Both the position numbers and the translations under genes were made by a program. From the NCBI RefSeq assembly GCF_023091745.1, contig NC_068924.1, positions 72,070,832 through 72,134,831 on the forward strand: DNA of 64,000 nucleotides, read 5' to 3'. The stretch's first letter is position 1; each line of letters opens with the position of its first letter. Positions 1 to 12,835 of the stretch are shown here, piece by piece. The DNA comes from Budorcas taxicolor. Lineage: Eukaryota; Chordata; Mammalia; Artiodactyla; Bovidae. The notes beneath the pieces are model-generated. The model was not told the origin of the DNA. It was given only the letters and a program-made list of their open reading frames with translations, and searched no databases.

Positions 1-128
1 ACATGTATGGAATTGGTTTTTCTCCTCCCCCGCAAAACAAATGCTGCAGAAATATTTCAAGATCGTCCATTTGGAAGGACATATTGGCCTGTTCAGAGCT
101 CACTTGTGGGTGGTAGAGACCCTCACAA

Positions 129-131
<3 letters not shown>

Positions 132-169
<38 letters not shown>
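132..169. repeat. (TG)19 microsatellite
   Basis: An uninterrupted run of 19 TG units. A pure dinucleotide run of this length is usually length-polymorphic. Confidence 0.95.
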
Positions 170-170
<1 letters not shown>

Positions 171-689
171 TTGAGAGGGTAAAAGAGGATTCCCTGGGGA
201 GTGTAAAAAACAGGAAGGCAGTGAAGATTCTATCTCATTACCTATTAAGATACAAATTCACCCGACTGAGAATCCTGAAGCCTTATCCTAAGTGGAAACC
301 TACGAAGCATTTGTGTAATGAATGCAAACATGAGGGGCTCATTCTCTTGTGCTGATGCAATGAGAGGATACAGAGGAAAGGCTCTCCCTTGTAGCCTTCT
401 CTGTCCCCATCTTGCCCAGGTCTCTTCTCCTGGACGATCCTGTGGGCTTTTGCGAGGAGTTGATGGCCCAGCCAGTGGTCAGTGGGGCTGCTGTTTCTCT
501 CCAGACATATCCCCTCTTTGTACCCACTTTGTTCCCCCTCCAAAAAGACCAAGTGCTAGCTTCATGTGGAAAAAGAGGGTGTCTTATATACTCTTTTTGG
601 GTGTATAAATTTGATCAACATTTTTTTAGGGCAGTTTAACAACATCTGTCAAAAATTTAAAGACATATAGCCTTGATGGGGGCAAATTC
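170..689. other. Intergenic stretch with nothing recognised
   Basis: Mixed-composition sequence. Short open frames exist on both strands but none has splice sites, codon bias or homology that I recognise. Confidence 0.6.
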
Positions 690-875
690 CCTCCCAGAAA
701 TCTCTTCCACAGATATACCTGAACTGTGTGCGGAGATGGAAAAATAAAGATGTCCATTACAGTGTTAATTATACTAGGCAAAAATCAGAATAATCAAATG
801 TCTAACAGTAAGGAAATGACCTAATATATTGTGGTCCCCCCATACCGTGGAATACTATAAGGCTGCAAGATGGTT
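690..875 (+). repeat. Old L1 3'-region fragment
   Basis: The sequence follows the familiar L1 3' ORF2/UTR text (a 'tgtccat' phrase, then 'ggaatactataaggctgcaa') with much divergence. It is an old mammalian L1M-type remnant in plus orientation. The subfamily is not assigned. Confidence 0.55.
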
Positions 876-1748
876 TTCTCCATATCACACTCTCTTGCTT
901 CTTCCCAAATCAGGAATATTACTTCTTAGTGTCTTTTTTCGAGTTCACCTCTTCTCAAGAACAAAGGATTCTCTGGTCCTATATGTCGGTAGTGCTGAGC
1001 TAGCGAATCTTTAGGCTAGAACAGTGCCTGGGACATTTACTTCATATGTGATGAATGAACAGAGCCCGATGCATAGTAGGCGCTCACTAAGTGATTGTTG
1101 AATGATTGCAGGAAAGAGAATGTACCGATAAGAAAAGAAGTTTGAGACACATTGTGAAAAAGCAGAGTTAAAAACAGTATGCATATTGCCATCCCTTTGG
1201 TGTTAACAATAAGCAAATGGGTATGCTTGTCTATGCATAGGAAACTCACGTACAAGAACATGAAGTCTTTATAATGTTACCTCTATGAGTGGGACAGAGT
1301 TTGGAGTGGAGAGTAAGGGAAAACATTGGCTTTTCATGTCATAGTTTTTGAGCTGCTTTAATTTTCTATTATGAGCATATCGTGATTCTAGAACCACCAC
1401 CACTGCCGCCAAGCCTAGTGTAATTAAGAAAAGAAAAACAGAATGAGATGGCTGCCTGGCTCACCTTTGCTGCAACACGACTTGTATGTCAACAGCGGCA
1501 GCTGAGGCCTTGTGGGATGAGGCCTCTAAGTCCATGACAGCTGGATATGAGTTTTTCACAGCATGCAGACGCAAACTCATCTCCGTAGGTCTTCTTGTGA
1601 GCTCTAAGAGGAAGGCCTCTCTCTCATCATTTTCACTGCTGAAGAAGCTGAGGCCCAAAGAATTTAGTCCCTTGCTGAGGGGTAGACAGCTGAAAATGAC
1701 CCCATTTGTTTCGACCCCATGGACGCTGGTGGGGGAGGGGAATGTGTA

Positions 1749-2095
1749 TTAGCTAGCTATTGCTGTGTAACAATATCCCCAAACTGCACCTTTTTTTTTT
1801 TTTGATGTGGACCATTTTAAAAATCTTCTTGAATTTGTTACTATATCGCTTCTGTTTTATGGTTTGGTTTTTTGGCCATGAGGCATGTGGGCTCGAACCC
1901 ATACCCCTCATATTGGAAGGCAAAGTCTTAACCACTGGACCGCTGGGGAAGTCCCCCTCACACTGTATCTTAAGATAACAAACCTTTAATATCGCATAGT
2001 TTCTGAAGGTCAAGGTTTGAGAAGCGGCTTAGCAGGTGATTCTGGTTCAGGGTTTCCCAGAAGGCCACTGGCACGTTGTGGGCGGGGGCTGCCAC
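1749..2095 (+). repeat. Ancient mammalian interspersed repeat, split by a CHR SINE
   Basis: The left part begins 'attagctagctattgctgtg' and the right part resumes after the SINE with 'catagtttctgaaggtca'. The same head ('ttggttatctcttgctgtgt') recurs at 55468, so this is a repeat family; I cannot name it reliably. It predates the CHR insertion at 1789-1956. Confidence 0.5.
1789..1956 (-). repeat. CHR SINE (cetartiodactyl tRNA-Glu-derived)
   Basis: Read on the minus strand it starts with the CHR head ending 'ggaagtcccc' on the plus strand. It carries the degenerate tRNA-like box around 'taaccactggaccgc' and ends in a T-rich (plus strand) tail at 1789-1805. Confidence 0.8.
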
Positions 2096-3335
2096 CATCT
2101 GAAAGCTAGGCAGTGCGTGTGGGGTGGGGGCGTAGGGGTGGGGCCTACTTCCAGGCTCACTGTATGGTCATTGGAGACCCTGAGTTCTTAATCGCTCTTA
2201 GCCAGAGACCCTGATTCCTTTCCACATGGGCTGCCTGAATGTCCTTGTGACACCTGGCTGCCCCCATGGTGATGAGCTGAGAGAGAAAAAGAGAGAGAGA
2301 GAAGCCACATAACCTAACCTAATCTCAGAAGTGACGTGCCATCATTCCCACCATATTCTATTGTCATACATACAGCATGGGAGGGGACCAGAAAAAGCTG
2401 TGATGACCAGGAAGCGAGGTCACTGGGGGACATCTCAGGGGCTGGTGACCACAGGGCAGCTCCATCACTGAAAGCCTGGACTCCATCCTTGGGTGGCCCC
2501 TGGGGCGGAGGCTAGGAGGACCTGCCTGGATGGGTCTGTGGTACAGTGGAGGGGAAATCACAGGCAAGTCATTGTCCCCCCTGCTTGGGACTGAGTCCCC
2601 TCCAGAGGGCAGTCAACTGCCCTCTGCCTTCCCTCCTCTCGAGGATGTGGTGATGCAAAGGCAGGGGCTCCTGGGAGCCGGTGGCCACTGTCTGTGCTAT
2701 AATCACAAGTGCGAGTGAACTGCTCTGGACAGATGGTCTCACCACACTGGCTGTGTGATAGGAGCTTGACAAGCACTTGGTGATGGGCTCATTGCTTCTT
2801 TTCTAAACACATGTACTGAATGCTTCTGCATACCAGATCCTTTGATAGGGCACAGTGCATGCCTTGTACCAGCGTTTGTTGCCAACTCACATGACAAGGT
2901 TGGTAACCACAGTCGCCCCATTTTACAGATGGGAAACAGGCTGGGAAGGTTAAGTACAATGGCCTGGGTGCCTGGGTGGACCTGCACTCAGATCGGCCTG
3001 GCTCCAAAGCCTCTGTTCCTGTTTCTGATGCAAACCTTCCTCCCACTCACTCTCCTCCCGTGGGAATTAGGGCCATCTGATGCAGGACATGAGCCTGGGA
3101 CTGTGAAGTGCCTTATCTAGGCCTCCAAGTCCTCCGTTCCTCACTAAAGAAACGGAGGAGGTATAGTCCCCAGATGAGAAGCCCCTTCCTTCCTGGAGTG
3201 GGGAGCCGAGCCCAGCCCTGAAGCCTCCCAAGAGCCAGGCCAATGGTTTTTCACTTCTGTCTGGGAGCCCAGGCCTCATAGCAGATCATGCAGAAATACT
3301 TCGGCATAAGATGGATTCACTTTTAAAGTCTAAAG
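2096..3335. other. Intergenic, no gene; MIR/L2-like remnant near 2780-2960
   Basis: A (GA)n-rich patch lies at 2278-2302. The segment 2780-2960 includes 'ccattttacagatgggaaac', a typical MIR/L2 signature. Short frames on both strands show no gene features. Confidence 0.55.
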
Positions 3336-3339
3336 CTAA

Positions 3340-3535
3340 TTCCCAGAAGGGTGGCATGCTAGAAAGAGCCTGGACTATGGCAAGAAGCAGACCTATGTTA
3401 AAATCCTACTTCTCTGTCCTTAGGCAAGTATTTCACCTTGCTGGGACTCATTTTTCATACCTGTAAAATGGGGAAGTCACACTCATTTCTGAACTCACCA
3501 TGAAGATTAAATGAAACATAAACAGTAAGAATACC
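3340..3535 (+). repeat. MIR SINE
   Basis: MIR core and 3' text are recognisable: 'gagcctggactatgg', then 'cctgtaaaatggggaa', then 'tgaagattaaatga'. Confidence 0.75.
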
Positions 3536-3745
3536 TGGCTGTCATAAGCACCAAATCATATCCATTCCTTTGTTCCCTTTGTTCTTTTTTTAATCATATC
3601 ATAGAATCTCCAACACTCCCTCCAATAAAAAATGTTCTTTGGGTTGAAAAAGGGACTCTTATTCTAGCCTGCTAGGTTTTTCCTCAGTGGGGCCCTTCCA
3701 TCCCCAAATACATCTTCTAACCAGTGAAGACCTCTATACTGCAGC

Positions 3746-3949
3746 AGTCCCCAGCCTTTTTGGCATCAAGGACCAGTTTCGTGGGAGACAATTTTTCCGC
3801 AGATCGGAGGTGGGGGGCGATGGTTTGTTTAAGTGGTAATGCGAGCGACGGGGAGCGGTAGAGGAAGCTTCACTTGCTCACCCGCTGCTCAGCTGCTGCA
3901 GGGCGAGTTCCACTGATGGTCTGTGGCCAGGGGTTGGGGACCCCTACTG
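3746..3949 (+). mobile_element. hAT-type non-autonomous DNA transposon, internally deleted
   Basis: It begins 'cagtccccagcctttttggc' and ends 'ggttggggacccct', a terminal inverted repeat pair. It is a shorter, internally deleted relative of the copy at 23005-23435. No transposase frame is present. Confidence 0.75.
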
Positions 3950-4370
3950 TGCAGCACTGATGTGAACTCTGTGGTCTGCGCCTTGATTAAAGCCAGGCCT
4001 GAAACCCCCAGGAAAATGGAGCCCTGGTACAGCTGGCTTAATTTCCGCTGACTGTCCTGCTGGTGGGCCAGGTCAGGGGAGGTTCCTGCAGTATTTCTGG
4101 AGTGGAAAAACCCCAGGTTGCTGGGCGCTGGCTGTGGCAGCACTGCAGGCCAGCTTAGTCCCCGGGGGAGGCCTGGGAGGTACTTGGATTCCAGCAACAG
4201 AGGTCCCTTGCGGGAGTCGCTGCTTCTGTCCCAGCAGAGCTGGGGGAGGGGGCACAGGACAGCAGCCATTCTAGGGACCCTCAGCTGGTCCCTAGTGGGA
4301 CTGGAGAGGACCTTAAATCCTCTCCTAGTTACTTGGACCTGTGGTTTTAGGGAAAATCAGGGCCCTGTAT

Positions 4371-4593
4371 TGCTTGCGTGTGTGCATGGTAAGTTGCTTC
4401 AGTCGTGTCCAGCTCTGTGCTACGGACTGTGCCGTGGACTGCAGCCCACCAGGCTTCTCTGTCCATGGGACTCTCCAGGCAAGAATACTGGAGGGGGTTG
4501 CCATGCCCTCCTCCAGGGGATCTTCCCGACCCAGGGATCGAACCCGCCTCCCTTACATCTGCACTGGCAGGTGGGGGTTCTTTACCACTAGCT
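4371..4593 (-). repeat. Bov-tA SINE
   Basis: It has the minus-strand Bov-tA text 'agttgcttcagtcgtgtcc ... ccatgggactctccaggcaa ... gggatcgaacccgcc ... ctttaccactagctcc'. The tRNA-like head is at the right end. Confidence 0.9.
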
Positions 4594-5680
4594 CCATTTA
4601 CTTTGTAAGTACTGCCTGCTTACTCACAAGTGGTTGATTGAGTATAACCAGAAAAGGGTAGTTTTCATTCCTGTGGGGAGGCTGGCTCCAGGCAAAGGGT
4701 GTAGGGCAGCCCTCAGGAACTGATAGGTGCTTGGACCAGGTCTTGAAGGCCCTTTCTCATCCTGAAAATACAGGGCTCTGCACTATGGGGCCTTCCTGGA
4801 GATAAAGTAGACAAGCGTGGGGGTTCAGAGACAGAGCTGCTGCAACGTTTCTGGGGGAAAAGAGGGGCCACGAGCCAAGACCCTGGGTGGTCCGTGGAAA
4901 GAGCGCTGGATGGGGACTCTGGCTCTGACTGCCCCCGTGACTCTGGGCAAATCACCTCCCTCTCCGAACCTCTCAGTTTCCCTGCTTGGAAGACAGGGAG
5001 GGCATGCTCTTTCAGAGACTTGGCCAGCTCTGAAAAACCTCTGATTCACTTCTGGGGTTTTTCCTCATCCTTGGTAAATTGGAGATCTGCCAAGGTACAA
5101 ATATTTATAGAACACTTGGCATTTTGTCAGGTGAGGTGGGAGAAACAAATGATTTCAGAGCCAGCCTCTGCCCTCCTGGAGCTCTTCAAGGATGCTCTGA
5201 TATACAGCAGCCCACACACAGAAGTACCCAAACGGTGGTACCTATTGATAGGGGATCGAAGAAAGGGAGATCAAGGTGGCCTTGCATGGTCCAGGAAGAC
5301 TTCTTGGAGGAGGGAGAATTTGAGCCATGCCTGGTGAGATGGGCAGAGTTCACTAGGTTAGAAGAAGGGAGCAGGCTGTCCCATACAAGGTCTGGTCAAG
5401 AGTCGGGGCTCACACATACAGCTGTGTGGGATGGTACACTGCTCAACCCCCAAAGGCACCATTCACATGAGGTCTGGGTGACTATCACTGCCCATGTACA
5501 GCCTACAAGGCCTCACGGAAGTCCCTGGAAAATCTGCTGAGATAGATGTCTTCCAGGACTGCAGGTGTGGGAAGAGCAGCTGTGCACTTGCCTCTTGGCC
5601 TGTGAGGTGGTACTATTCTCCCGGCTTTGAGGATCAGCTCTGCTCGTTCTCTGAACACAGTTCCAAGCGTCATCAAATAC
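4594..5680. other. Intergenic, no gene recognised
   Basis: Two overlapping plus-strand open frames of about 150 codons (4894-5337 and 5079-5540) occupy different frames of the same DNA. They show no recognisable protein and no splice context. I treat them as chance. Confidence 0.5.
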
Positions 5681-5682
5681 AG

Positions 5683-5880
5683 TACATAGAGAATGGATAA
5701 ACAACCAGGTCCTACTGGATAGCCCAGGGAACTGTATTCACTATTCTGGGATACACCATAATGGAAAAGAATATAAAAAAATAATGCATGAATGCATATG
5801 TGTATAACAGTCACTTTGCTGTGCAGCAGAAATTGACACAGCGCTGTACATCAACAATATCTCAGTGAAAAAAATAAATT
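5683..5880 (+). repeat. Artiodactyl L1 3' end
   Basis: It matches the artiodactyl L1 3'-UTR tail: 'ggataaacaaccaggtccta', 'tatagcccagggaactgta'-like text, 'tcactttgctgtgcagcaga', 'tacatcaacaatatctcagt' and an A-rich end with AATAAA. Confidence 0.8.
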
Positions 5881-6844
5881 TTAAAAAGAGAAAACAGTCA
5901 AAGAGATCAGGTTTAGATGTTTCCTCTGCTGCTTTGTGGGGTCCTGAAGTGCTAATCTCTCCAGGACTCACTTTCCTCCTTGCGAATGGGCATCCCAGGA
6001 GTCCTACCCAACTGGAGGAGATGAAAGCAGATTATGTATGCAGAGTGTGTTCTTGACAAGTGATACGTCATGATGACTGACTCAGGGGATCCGGGAGAGA
6101 GGATGAGTAGAGTGGTTTCTGGAAGTTGCTGGGGGGCAGGGGGCCAGGGTGGGGTGAGCAGCTCGTGGTTGGTCTGGGCGGGAGCTAGTGCCAAATAGCA
6201 ATGATTCTGCCAGAAAATTTTACATGGCTTTCAGGGTGTCCTGGGAGAACTGTTGTATTAATAGGAAAAATGCTTTGTGAATAACATTGGAGCCAGGGAC
6301 CCGGGGGACCAGAGTTCTTTTCCTCACTCACCAGAGGCCTTGGACCACTTCCTGCATCCAGGGCCCTGTCTGTCCCCCACCCCTGTTAGGGGAAGGACCC
6401 TCACAGTAGTCACGCACTGGATTCCCTGCCCACCCCAGGCCCGCTTAAGGAGACTTAAGGATCCTGGGAGTATCACGACTCCAGGCAGACAGCTCCCCAG
6501 ACTGAGATGTAAATACACGGCCACGGGACCTATAACAGAAGTGTTAGCTTCACCCCATCGCATCAGCTCTGCAGATGCAGGGCTGAGCAGCAGGAGCCCC
6601 CAGCTTGCCCAGCCTACTCAAGTTTGCCCTCAAGACCCCAGAAGCTACAGTGGGCAGGAAAAGAAGCTTCTCCCACGGGCTTAGACTCAACCCACAACTC
6701 TTTCCTTGGCCTATGCAGCCAGAGAATGAGGGCATTTTGCCTGGTGGGAGCCACCAGCACCCTCAGTCCTTTGAGACACTTTATAGAAGGGCTTCCAGGC
6801 TTGGAGACAAGATAATAATAAAGATAATAATAGTAACTAGTCCT
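5881..6844. other. Intergenic, no gene recognised
   Basis: GC-moderate unique-looking sequence. The longest frame (6277-6684 plus) has low-complexity proline/arginine content and no recognisable domain. Confidence 0.5.
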
Positions 6845-6928
6845 TTTAAAAAATAAAACAGCTTTATTGAATGGTAATACAGATCATAAAATAAACCCTT
6901 TAAAAATATACGGGTCAGCTCATGGACA

Positions 6929-7115
6929 CGGGTCAGCTCATGGACTGTGGCCCACTGGGCTCCTCTGTTGATGGAATTTTCCAGACAAGAATGCCGGAGT
7001 GGGTTGCCATCTCCCACTCCAGGGGATCTTCCTGACCCTGGGATCCAACCTGCATCTCGTTCATCTCCTGCATTGGCAGGCAGGTTCTTTGTCACTGCAC
7101 CACCTGGGAAGTCCC
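6929..7115 (-). repeat. Bov-tA SINE
   Basis: The body and head are recognisable ('agacaagaatgccggagtgg', 'gggatcttcctgaccctg', 'cacctgggaagtcccc'). Its outer end carries a 17-bp local tandem duplication ('cgggtcagctcatggac' twice at 6911-6945). An old L1 3'-UTR piece lies just left (6850-6905). Confidence 0.85.
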
Positions 7116-9109
7116 CAAAGGATCATTCGTATTGATAATTACCTTAAATGTAAATGGATTACGTGCCTCAAGCCAAAGACTGGGTGGGTGAATGAAAGCA
7201 TGTGCCTGTATGCACTTCCACTTACCACAGCACTCTACTTAACCTGCAAATTGTATGTAATTATTCTATATTGTTAGGTTAATCATGTTTCCATTATGAC
7301 TTGCAATTATAATTATCTTTTATTTTTTGTCTGGCTATTGATTGTGAAAACTGATAAACATCTTTCACTATTGTGATTATGTAACTATTATTCATTTTAA
7401 TCGACAGAAAATAATAGAATTCTGTCACTAAAATTACCGCTTAGTAGAAAAACCTGTAATCAATTTAAAAAATCCAGATGCACATTAGAATTATCTTGGA
7501 ATTTTCCAAAAAATACAAATGCCCAGGTATTGTTTTTTCTCCAGAGTTCCAGATGTGATTCTAATGAGCAACCATAGTTAAAAACAATTGGACTATATGA
7601 TCATCTTTTACTTTCATCTAGTTTGTCTCACTTTTTCTATTTTATATTCAGTGCTCCCATTTCATTTAGTTTCTTTTCCAATTTTTCCACCTTTTTTTTT
7701 GTTTTTCTTTCTCAAGCCTTTATCAAGTGTAGTAGAAAAGATTTTGTAAACATATATATAGTATGTATTATATATATATTAGAAAACATGAATTTTTGCT
7801 TAGTTAAAAAATTTATGACATTTTGGGTCCACTTGTTTGACTAAGCATAAATAGAATGCTAGATTTCTAATTTATACTTACTCAAAACTTTGATATAGTT
7901 TCATTTAGTCTGACATCTAGTATTACTGCTAAAAATCTAGAAAGTTTATTATTTTTATGATTTTAAAACAAAAAACTGAATGAATCATGAAACCTCTAAT
8001 CCAATTCTGAGAATATAAAGAAATAGTGTATAGTTAAAAAAGAAAAGACAACTGGAAATTGACATAATGCAGTATTATTAACTAAAGTACAGATTTTGTT
8101 CAAATTTCCCAAAATTTTATGCTAGTATCCATTATTTGTTTTCATACCTTATTTAACTCCACATTGTATTAACATTTAGTTGCATTAAGCAACTTCATGC
8201 ATTAAGCAATTTGCATGCAACAAATTCTGATAAATTCCCTTTTCATTTTTATTCTGTTACAAATATTTTCTATTTTTCCTTGTTATGGCTTCTTAGATAC
8301 ACCCATCATTTAAAAGTGGACATTTAATTTCCAAATACATAGGGTTTTTTAAGTATCTTTGATATTAATTTCTCATTTTGATATTAATTTCTCACTTACA
8401 TGCTTTCTTCTCTGCAATCACCCTTTGTGTTTTTTCAGTCTTTTAACTTTATTGAGGCTTTCAATGGCTAAGTCAAAGCTCTCTCTTGGTAAATGTCACA
8501 TTGCACTTGAAAATATGTGGCTCATTTTCAAATATCTTTTGCTACTGATTTCTAACATAATTCTACAGTGATAAGAGAACAAACTCTGTATGACATCAAC
8601 ACCTTTAGACCACAAAATTTTTGCACTTTATTTTATGTCCCTGGATATGTTCCAGTATCTCCCTGGTTTATCGTCTATGGGAATTTGAATAGAATTTCTA
8701 TCCTGCTGCTGTGTGAAAATTGTATAAATCTTAATTACGTTGAATTGGTTCATGGTGATTTTCAGGTCTATTGTATCCTTCTATTTTAACTTTCTATCTA
8801 TTCATTCTATTAATTTTTGAGAGTTTGATAATGAAATGCCAATTTAAAAATTTTAACCTACTTAAAAAAATTAAGAACTATATGTAACTTGGTTCTGTGT
8901 TTTCCAAGTCTCCTGTAAATGTGTTATACTTCAATAACTTAAAAAATAAAAAAGAAAGAAGAAAAACAAAACATTAATCCTTTAATTTCATACAGTATAT
9001 CATTGTTAGCTTATAGTTGACTATGATTCATTAGCATGTTAAGATTAATAAATATACATAAACCACACATCGTTGTAAGTCAGAGTGAAGGGAGAGATTA
9101 TGGTGACAA
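7116..9109 (-). repeat. A/T-rich intergenic block with old antisense L1 pieces
   Basis: No gene is seen. The segment about 8460-8860 reads as degraded reverse-complement L1 ORF2 ('aatatgtggctcattttcaa', 'ttcaggtctattgtatcctt', 'tctattaatttttgagagtt'). The remainder is A/T-rich without a recognisable element. Confidence 0.5.
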
Positions 9110-9237
9110 GTTTGGAGAAGGAAATGGCAACCCACTACAGTATTCTTGCCTGGAAAATTCCATGGACAGAGGAGGCTGGTAGGCTACAGTCCATGGGGTC
9201 ACAAAGAGTCAGACACGACTGAGTGACTTCACTTTAT
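9110..9237 (+). repeat. Bov-A2-type monomer SINE
   Basis: A single Bov-A unit, from 'ggagaaggaaatggcaaccc' to 'cagacacgactgagtgactt'. It has no tRNA head. Confidence 0.85.
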
Positions 9238-9362
9238 TTAGAGATGTCTTGCTTTTTTTCATTTGTATTCCAGAAATATTGCTATTATAGAATGGTTGTT
9301 TGTATTTAATATTAAGATATTAACACTAAACCCCTCAAAAAACCCCCAAAGTATACAGGTCA

Positions 9363-9504
9363 GAACTTACCTGGCAGTCTAGTAGTTAAAACCGTGTGCT
9401 TTTAATGCAGGGGCACAAGTTTGATCCCTGGTTGGGGAACTAAAATCCCACATGCTGTGTGGCATGGCCACAAACTTTAAAAAATAATAAATAAAGTTTA
9501 AAAA
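9363..9504 (+). repeat. CHR SINE with perfect target-site duplication
   Basis: The CHR text ('ggttggggaactaaaatccc', 'gctgtgtggcatggccac') is flanked by an 11-bp duplication, 'tatacaggtca', at 9352-9362 and 9505-9515. The duplication lies in old L1 sequence, so the SINE landed inside the L1. Confidence 0.85.
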
Positions 9505-9515
9505 TATACAGGTCA

Positions 9516-12500
9516 AGGGTTTTAAATATATTCACAAAACTGTGCCACTGTCACCATGATTTAGGTACAGAACATTCTCTTCACTCCAAAAAGAAATTTC
9601 TAACCATTAATAGTCATCCCCACCTCCTCCCTGCCCCCAGCAACCACTAATTTACTTTCTGTCGCTGTGAGTTTGATTATTCTGGGCATTTTACATAAAT
9701 GGAATCATATAGTGTGTGGGCTTTCATGACTGGTGTCTCTCACTTAGCATAATATTTTCAAGGCTCATCCTCATGGTTTCACGCTATCGGCACTTTGTTC
9801 CTTTATATTGTTGGACTCTGTGTGTGGATATACCACATTGGTTTATCCGTTCATCAGCTGATGGACTGGATTGCTTCCTCTTTTTGGCTATTCTGAGTAA
9901 GACTGGTATGAAGAATTGTATGTAAGGTTTTGTCTTCACATATGTTATACATTCTCTAGAGTATATACCTAAGCACAGAATTGGGTCATTCAATGACTCT
10001 GACTTCTTGAGGAACTGCCAAACTGGTTTCCAAAGTGGCTGCACCATTCTACAATGCAGCCAGCGGTGGACGAGGGTTTCTAGTTTGTCCACATCCTCAC
10101 CGACACTTGTGATTGTCTTTTTAGTCTCTCCATCATAGTGAGTATAGCTTGGTATCTCATTGTGGTTTTGATTCGCATTTCTCTAGTGACTAAGGATGCT
10201 GAGCATTTTAATGTATTTATTAGCCATTTTTACATCGTTTTTGGAGAAATGTCTATTCAAGTCGTTTGCCCACTTAAAAATTTTTCTTTCATGATTGAGT
10301 TGTAAAAGTCTTCATATATTCTAAATACTAGACTCTTGTCAGATGTATTAGTTGCAAATATTTTCTCCCACTTTGAAGATTGTTTTTTCACTTTTTTGAT
10401 AGTGTCCTTTGATGCCACAGGTTTTAAGTTTAATGAAGTCCAATAAAAATTTTTTCTTTTGTTACTTCTATTTGGTGCTGTATGGGAGGTACTGTTACCT
10501 AACTTAAGCTCCTAAAGATTTACTTCTATGTTTTCTTCTAAGAGTTTTATAGTTTTAACTCTTACATTTTGGTCTCTGTTTCATTTTAGGTTAATTTTTG
10601 CATATGGTATAAGGTAGAGGTCTAGTTTCACCCTTTTGCATGTGTATATTCAGTTATTCCAAAAGACAATTCTTTTCTCATTGAAAAAAATGAATTGACC
10701 ATAAAGGCAAGAATTTATTACTGGACCCTGAATTCTATTCCATTGACCCTATGTCTACCTTTATTCCAGTAGCACACTGCCTTGATTAATGTAGCTTTTT
10801 AGTAAATTTTTGAAGTTGGAAAGTATGAGTCCTCCATATTTGTTTTCTTTTTAAAGACTGGTTTGACTATGTGAGGTTCCCTGCATTCCCAAGTGAGTTT
10901 TAGTCTGCCCAAAAAATGGGGTAGGGAACAGAGGGGATTTTGATAAGGACGGTGTTGAAGTGTACTTCAGCTTAATTTGTTTTTCAATCTGTGAACACAG
11001 AGTGTCTTTCCATTTATTAGGTCTTTTTACATTTCTTTCAGTGAGGTTTTGTAACTTTCGGTGTATGAGTCTTACACTTCTTTTGTTAAATTTATTCCTA
11101 AATATTTTATTCTTATGTATTATAAAAATAACTGAGAAATTATTTTCTTAGTATTATTTTTGAATTGTTCATTGCTAGAGTATAGGAATATAATTGATTT
11201 GTATATTTGATCTTATACCCTGCAACTTTGCTGAATTTATTTGTTAGCTTTAATAGTATGTGTGTGCATACACATAGGTATTTTCCTTAGATTTTTCTAT
11301 ATATAAGATTATATCATCTGCACATAAAGACAGGTTTTCTTCTTCTAAAAAATAATATAGATGTCCTTTATTTCTTTTTCTTACTTAAGTGTCCCATCTG
11401 GAACTTCCAGTACAATGTTAACTAGACACAGTGAGAGCAGACATCTTTCTCTTGTTTAGGATCTTAGGAAAAAGCTTCTAGTCTTCACCATTAAGAATGC
11501 TGTATAGTGTGGGTTTGTCATAAATGCCTTTAATTAGGTTTAGAAGGCTCCCTTCTATTGCTAGCTTATTGGATGGTTTTAGCATGGAAGGTGTTGGAGT
11601 TGGTCAGACACTTTTTCTCTTTCCATAAGATGATCATGCGGGTTTTGTTTTGTCCTTTATTGCATTAATATGGTGTATCACTCTGATTCATTGGGCTTCT
11701 CGGGTGGTGCAGTGGTAAAGAGTCCACCTGCCAAGAAGGAGATGCAGGTTTGATCCCTGGGTCAGGAAGATCCCTTGCAGAAGGAAATGGCAACCCACTC
11801 CAGTATTCTTGCTTGGGAAATCCCATGGACAGAGGAGCCTGGCTGGCAACAGTTCATGGGGTCGCAAAAGAGTCGGACATGACTTGGTGGGTAAACAACA
11901 ACAACAAGAACACTGATTGATTTTTGATGTTAACACAAACTTGCATTTCTGGGATATGCCCCGCTTGATCATGATGCATAATTCTTTTTATATGTTGTTA
12001 TATCTTTTTATAACCCATTTATATTCATAAGTGGTACTGGTGTGTAGTTTTTTTCCTCGTGCTCCGTCCGGTCTTGGTGTCAGAACAATATTAGGCTCTT
12101 GGGATGAGTTAAGAAGTATTCCTCCTCTTTTATTTTTGGGAGAGAGTTTGTGTTGATTCTTCTTTAAAAGTTGAGTATGATTTATCAGTGAAGCCATCTT
12201 TTTCTTTGTATGAAAAAGTTTTTGTCATTCAATCTCTATTTATTGTGGGTCTAGTCAGATTTTCTTTCTGAGTCAAGTTTAGTAGTTTGTGTCTTTCTAG
12301 GTATTTGTTCTTTTTAGTTTAAGTTGTCTAGTTTGTTGGCATACAGTGGTTCATAGTGTTATAATTTTGTTAGCTTTTCAAAGAATCAGCTTTTGGTTTT
12401 GTTGATTTTCTCCTTGTTTTGGTAGTCTCTATTTCATTTCTTCCTGCTCCAGTGTTTATCATTTCTTTCCCCCTTCTTGTTTTGGGTTTAACTTGTTCTT

Positions 12501-12835
12501 CTTTTTCTAATTTGTTAAGGTAGAAAGTTAGGTTATTTATTTGACATCTTTCTTCTTTTTTGATATACGTGTTTACAGCAGTAAATTTCCCTCCAAGCAC
12601 TGCTTCAGCTGCATTTCATAAGTTTGAGTATGTCATGTATTCATTTTTATTTATCTCAAAGTATTTCTAATTTTCCTTGTGATTTCTTCTTTAATCCATT
12701 GATTTTTAGAAAGGCTGTTGTTTAATTTCCATGTATTTGTGGATTTCCCAAATTTTCTCTTGTTGCTAATTCCTAAAACATTTCATTGTGTTTAGAGAAT
12801 ATATTTTGTATGCTTTTAAATAACTTTGTACCTAT
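9516..12835 (-). repeat. Antisense L1 (3' UTR and ORF2), main body
   Basis: On the plus strand the block reads as the reverse complement of L1 from the 3' UTR into ORF2. Examples are 'ggatataccacattggttta', 'gaggaactgccaaactggtt', 'ctggtatctcattgtgg'-like text, 'ttccagtacaatgttaact' and 'tttcctccaagcactgct'-like text. Many stops interrupt ORF2, so it is inactive. A Bov-tA interrupts it at 11694-11912. It joins an inverted L1 piece at about 12836. Confidence 0.85.
11694..11912 (+). repeat. Bov-tA SINE inside L1
   Basis: Full structure is present: the head 'gcttctcgggtggtgcagtg', the A/B-box-like 'gcaggtttgatccctgggtc', the Bov-A body, and an '(AAC)n' tail at about 11892-11910. Confidence 0.9.

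Noticed and set aside
4118..4591. A 157-codon open frame
   Set aside because: Its second half is a Bov-tA SINE and the first half has no recognisable protein; overlapping frames are open on the other strand.
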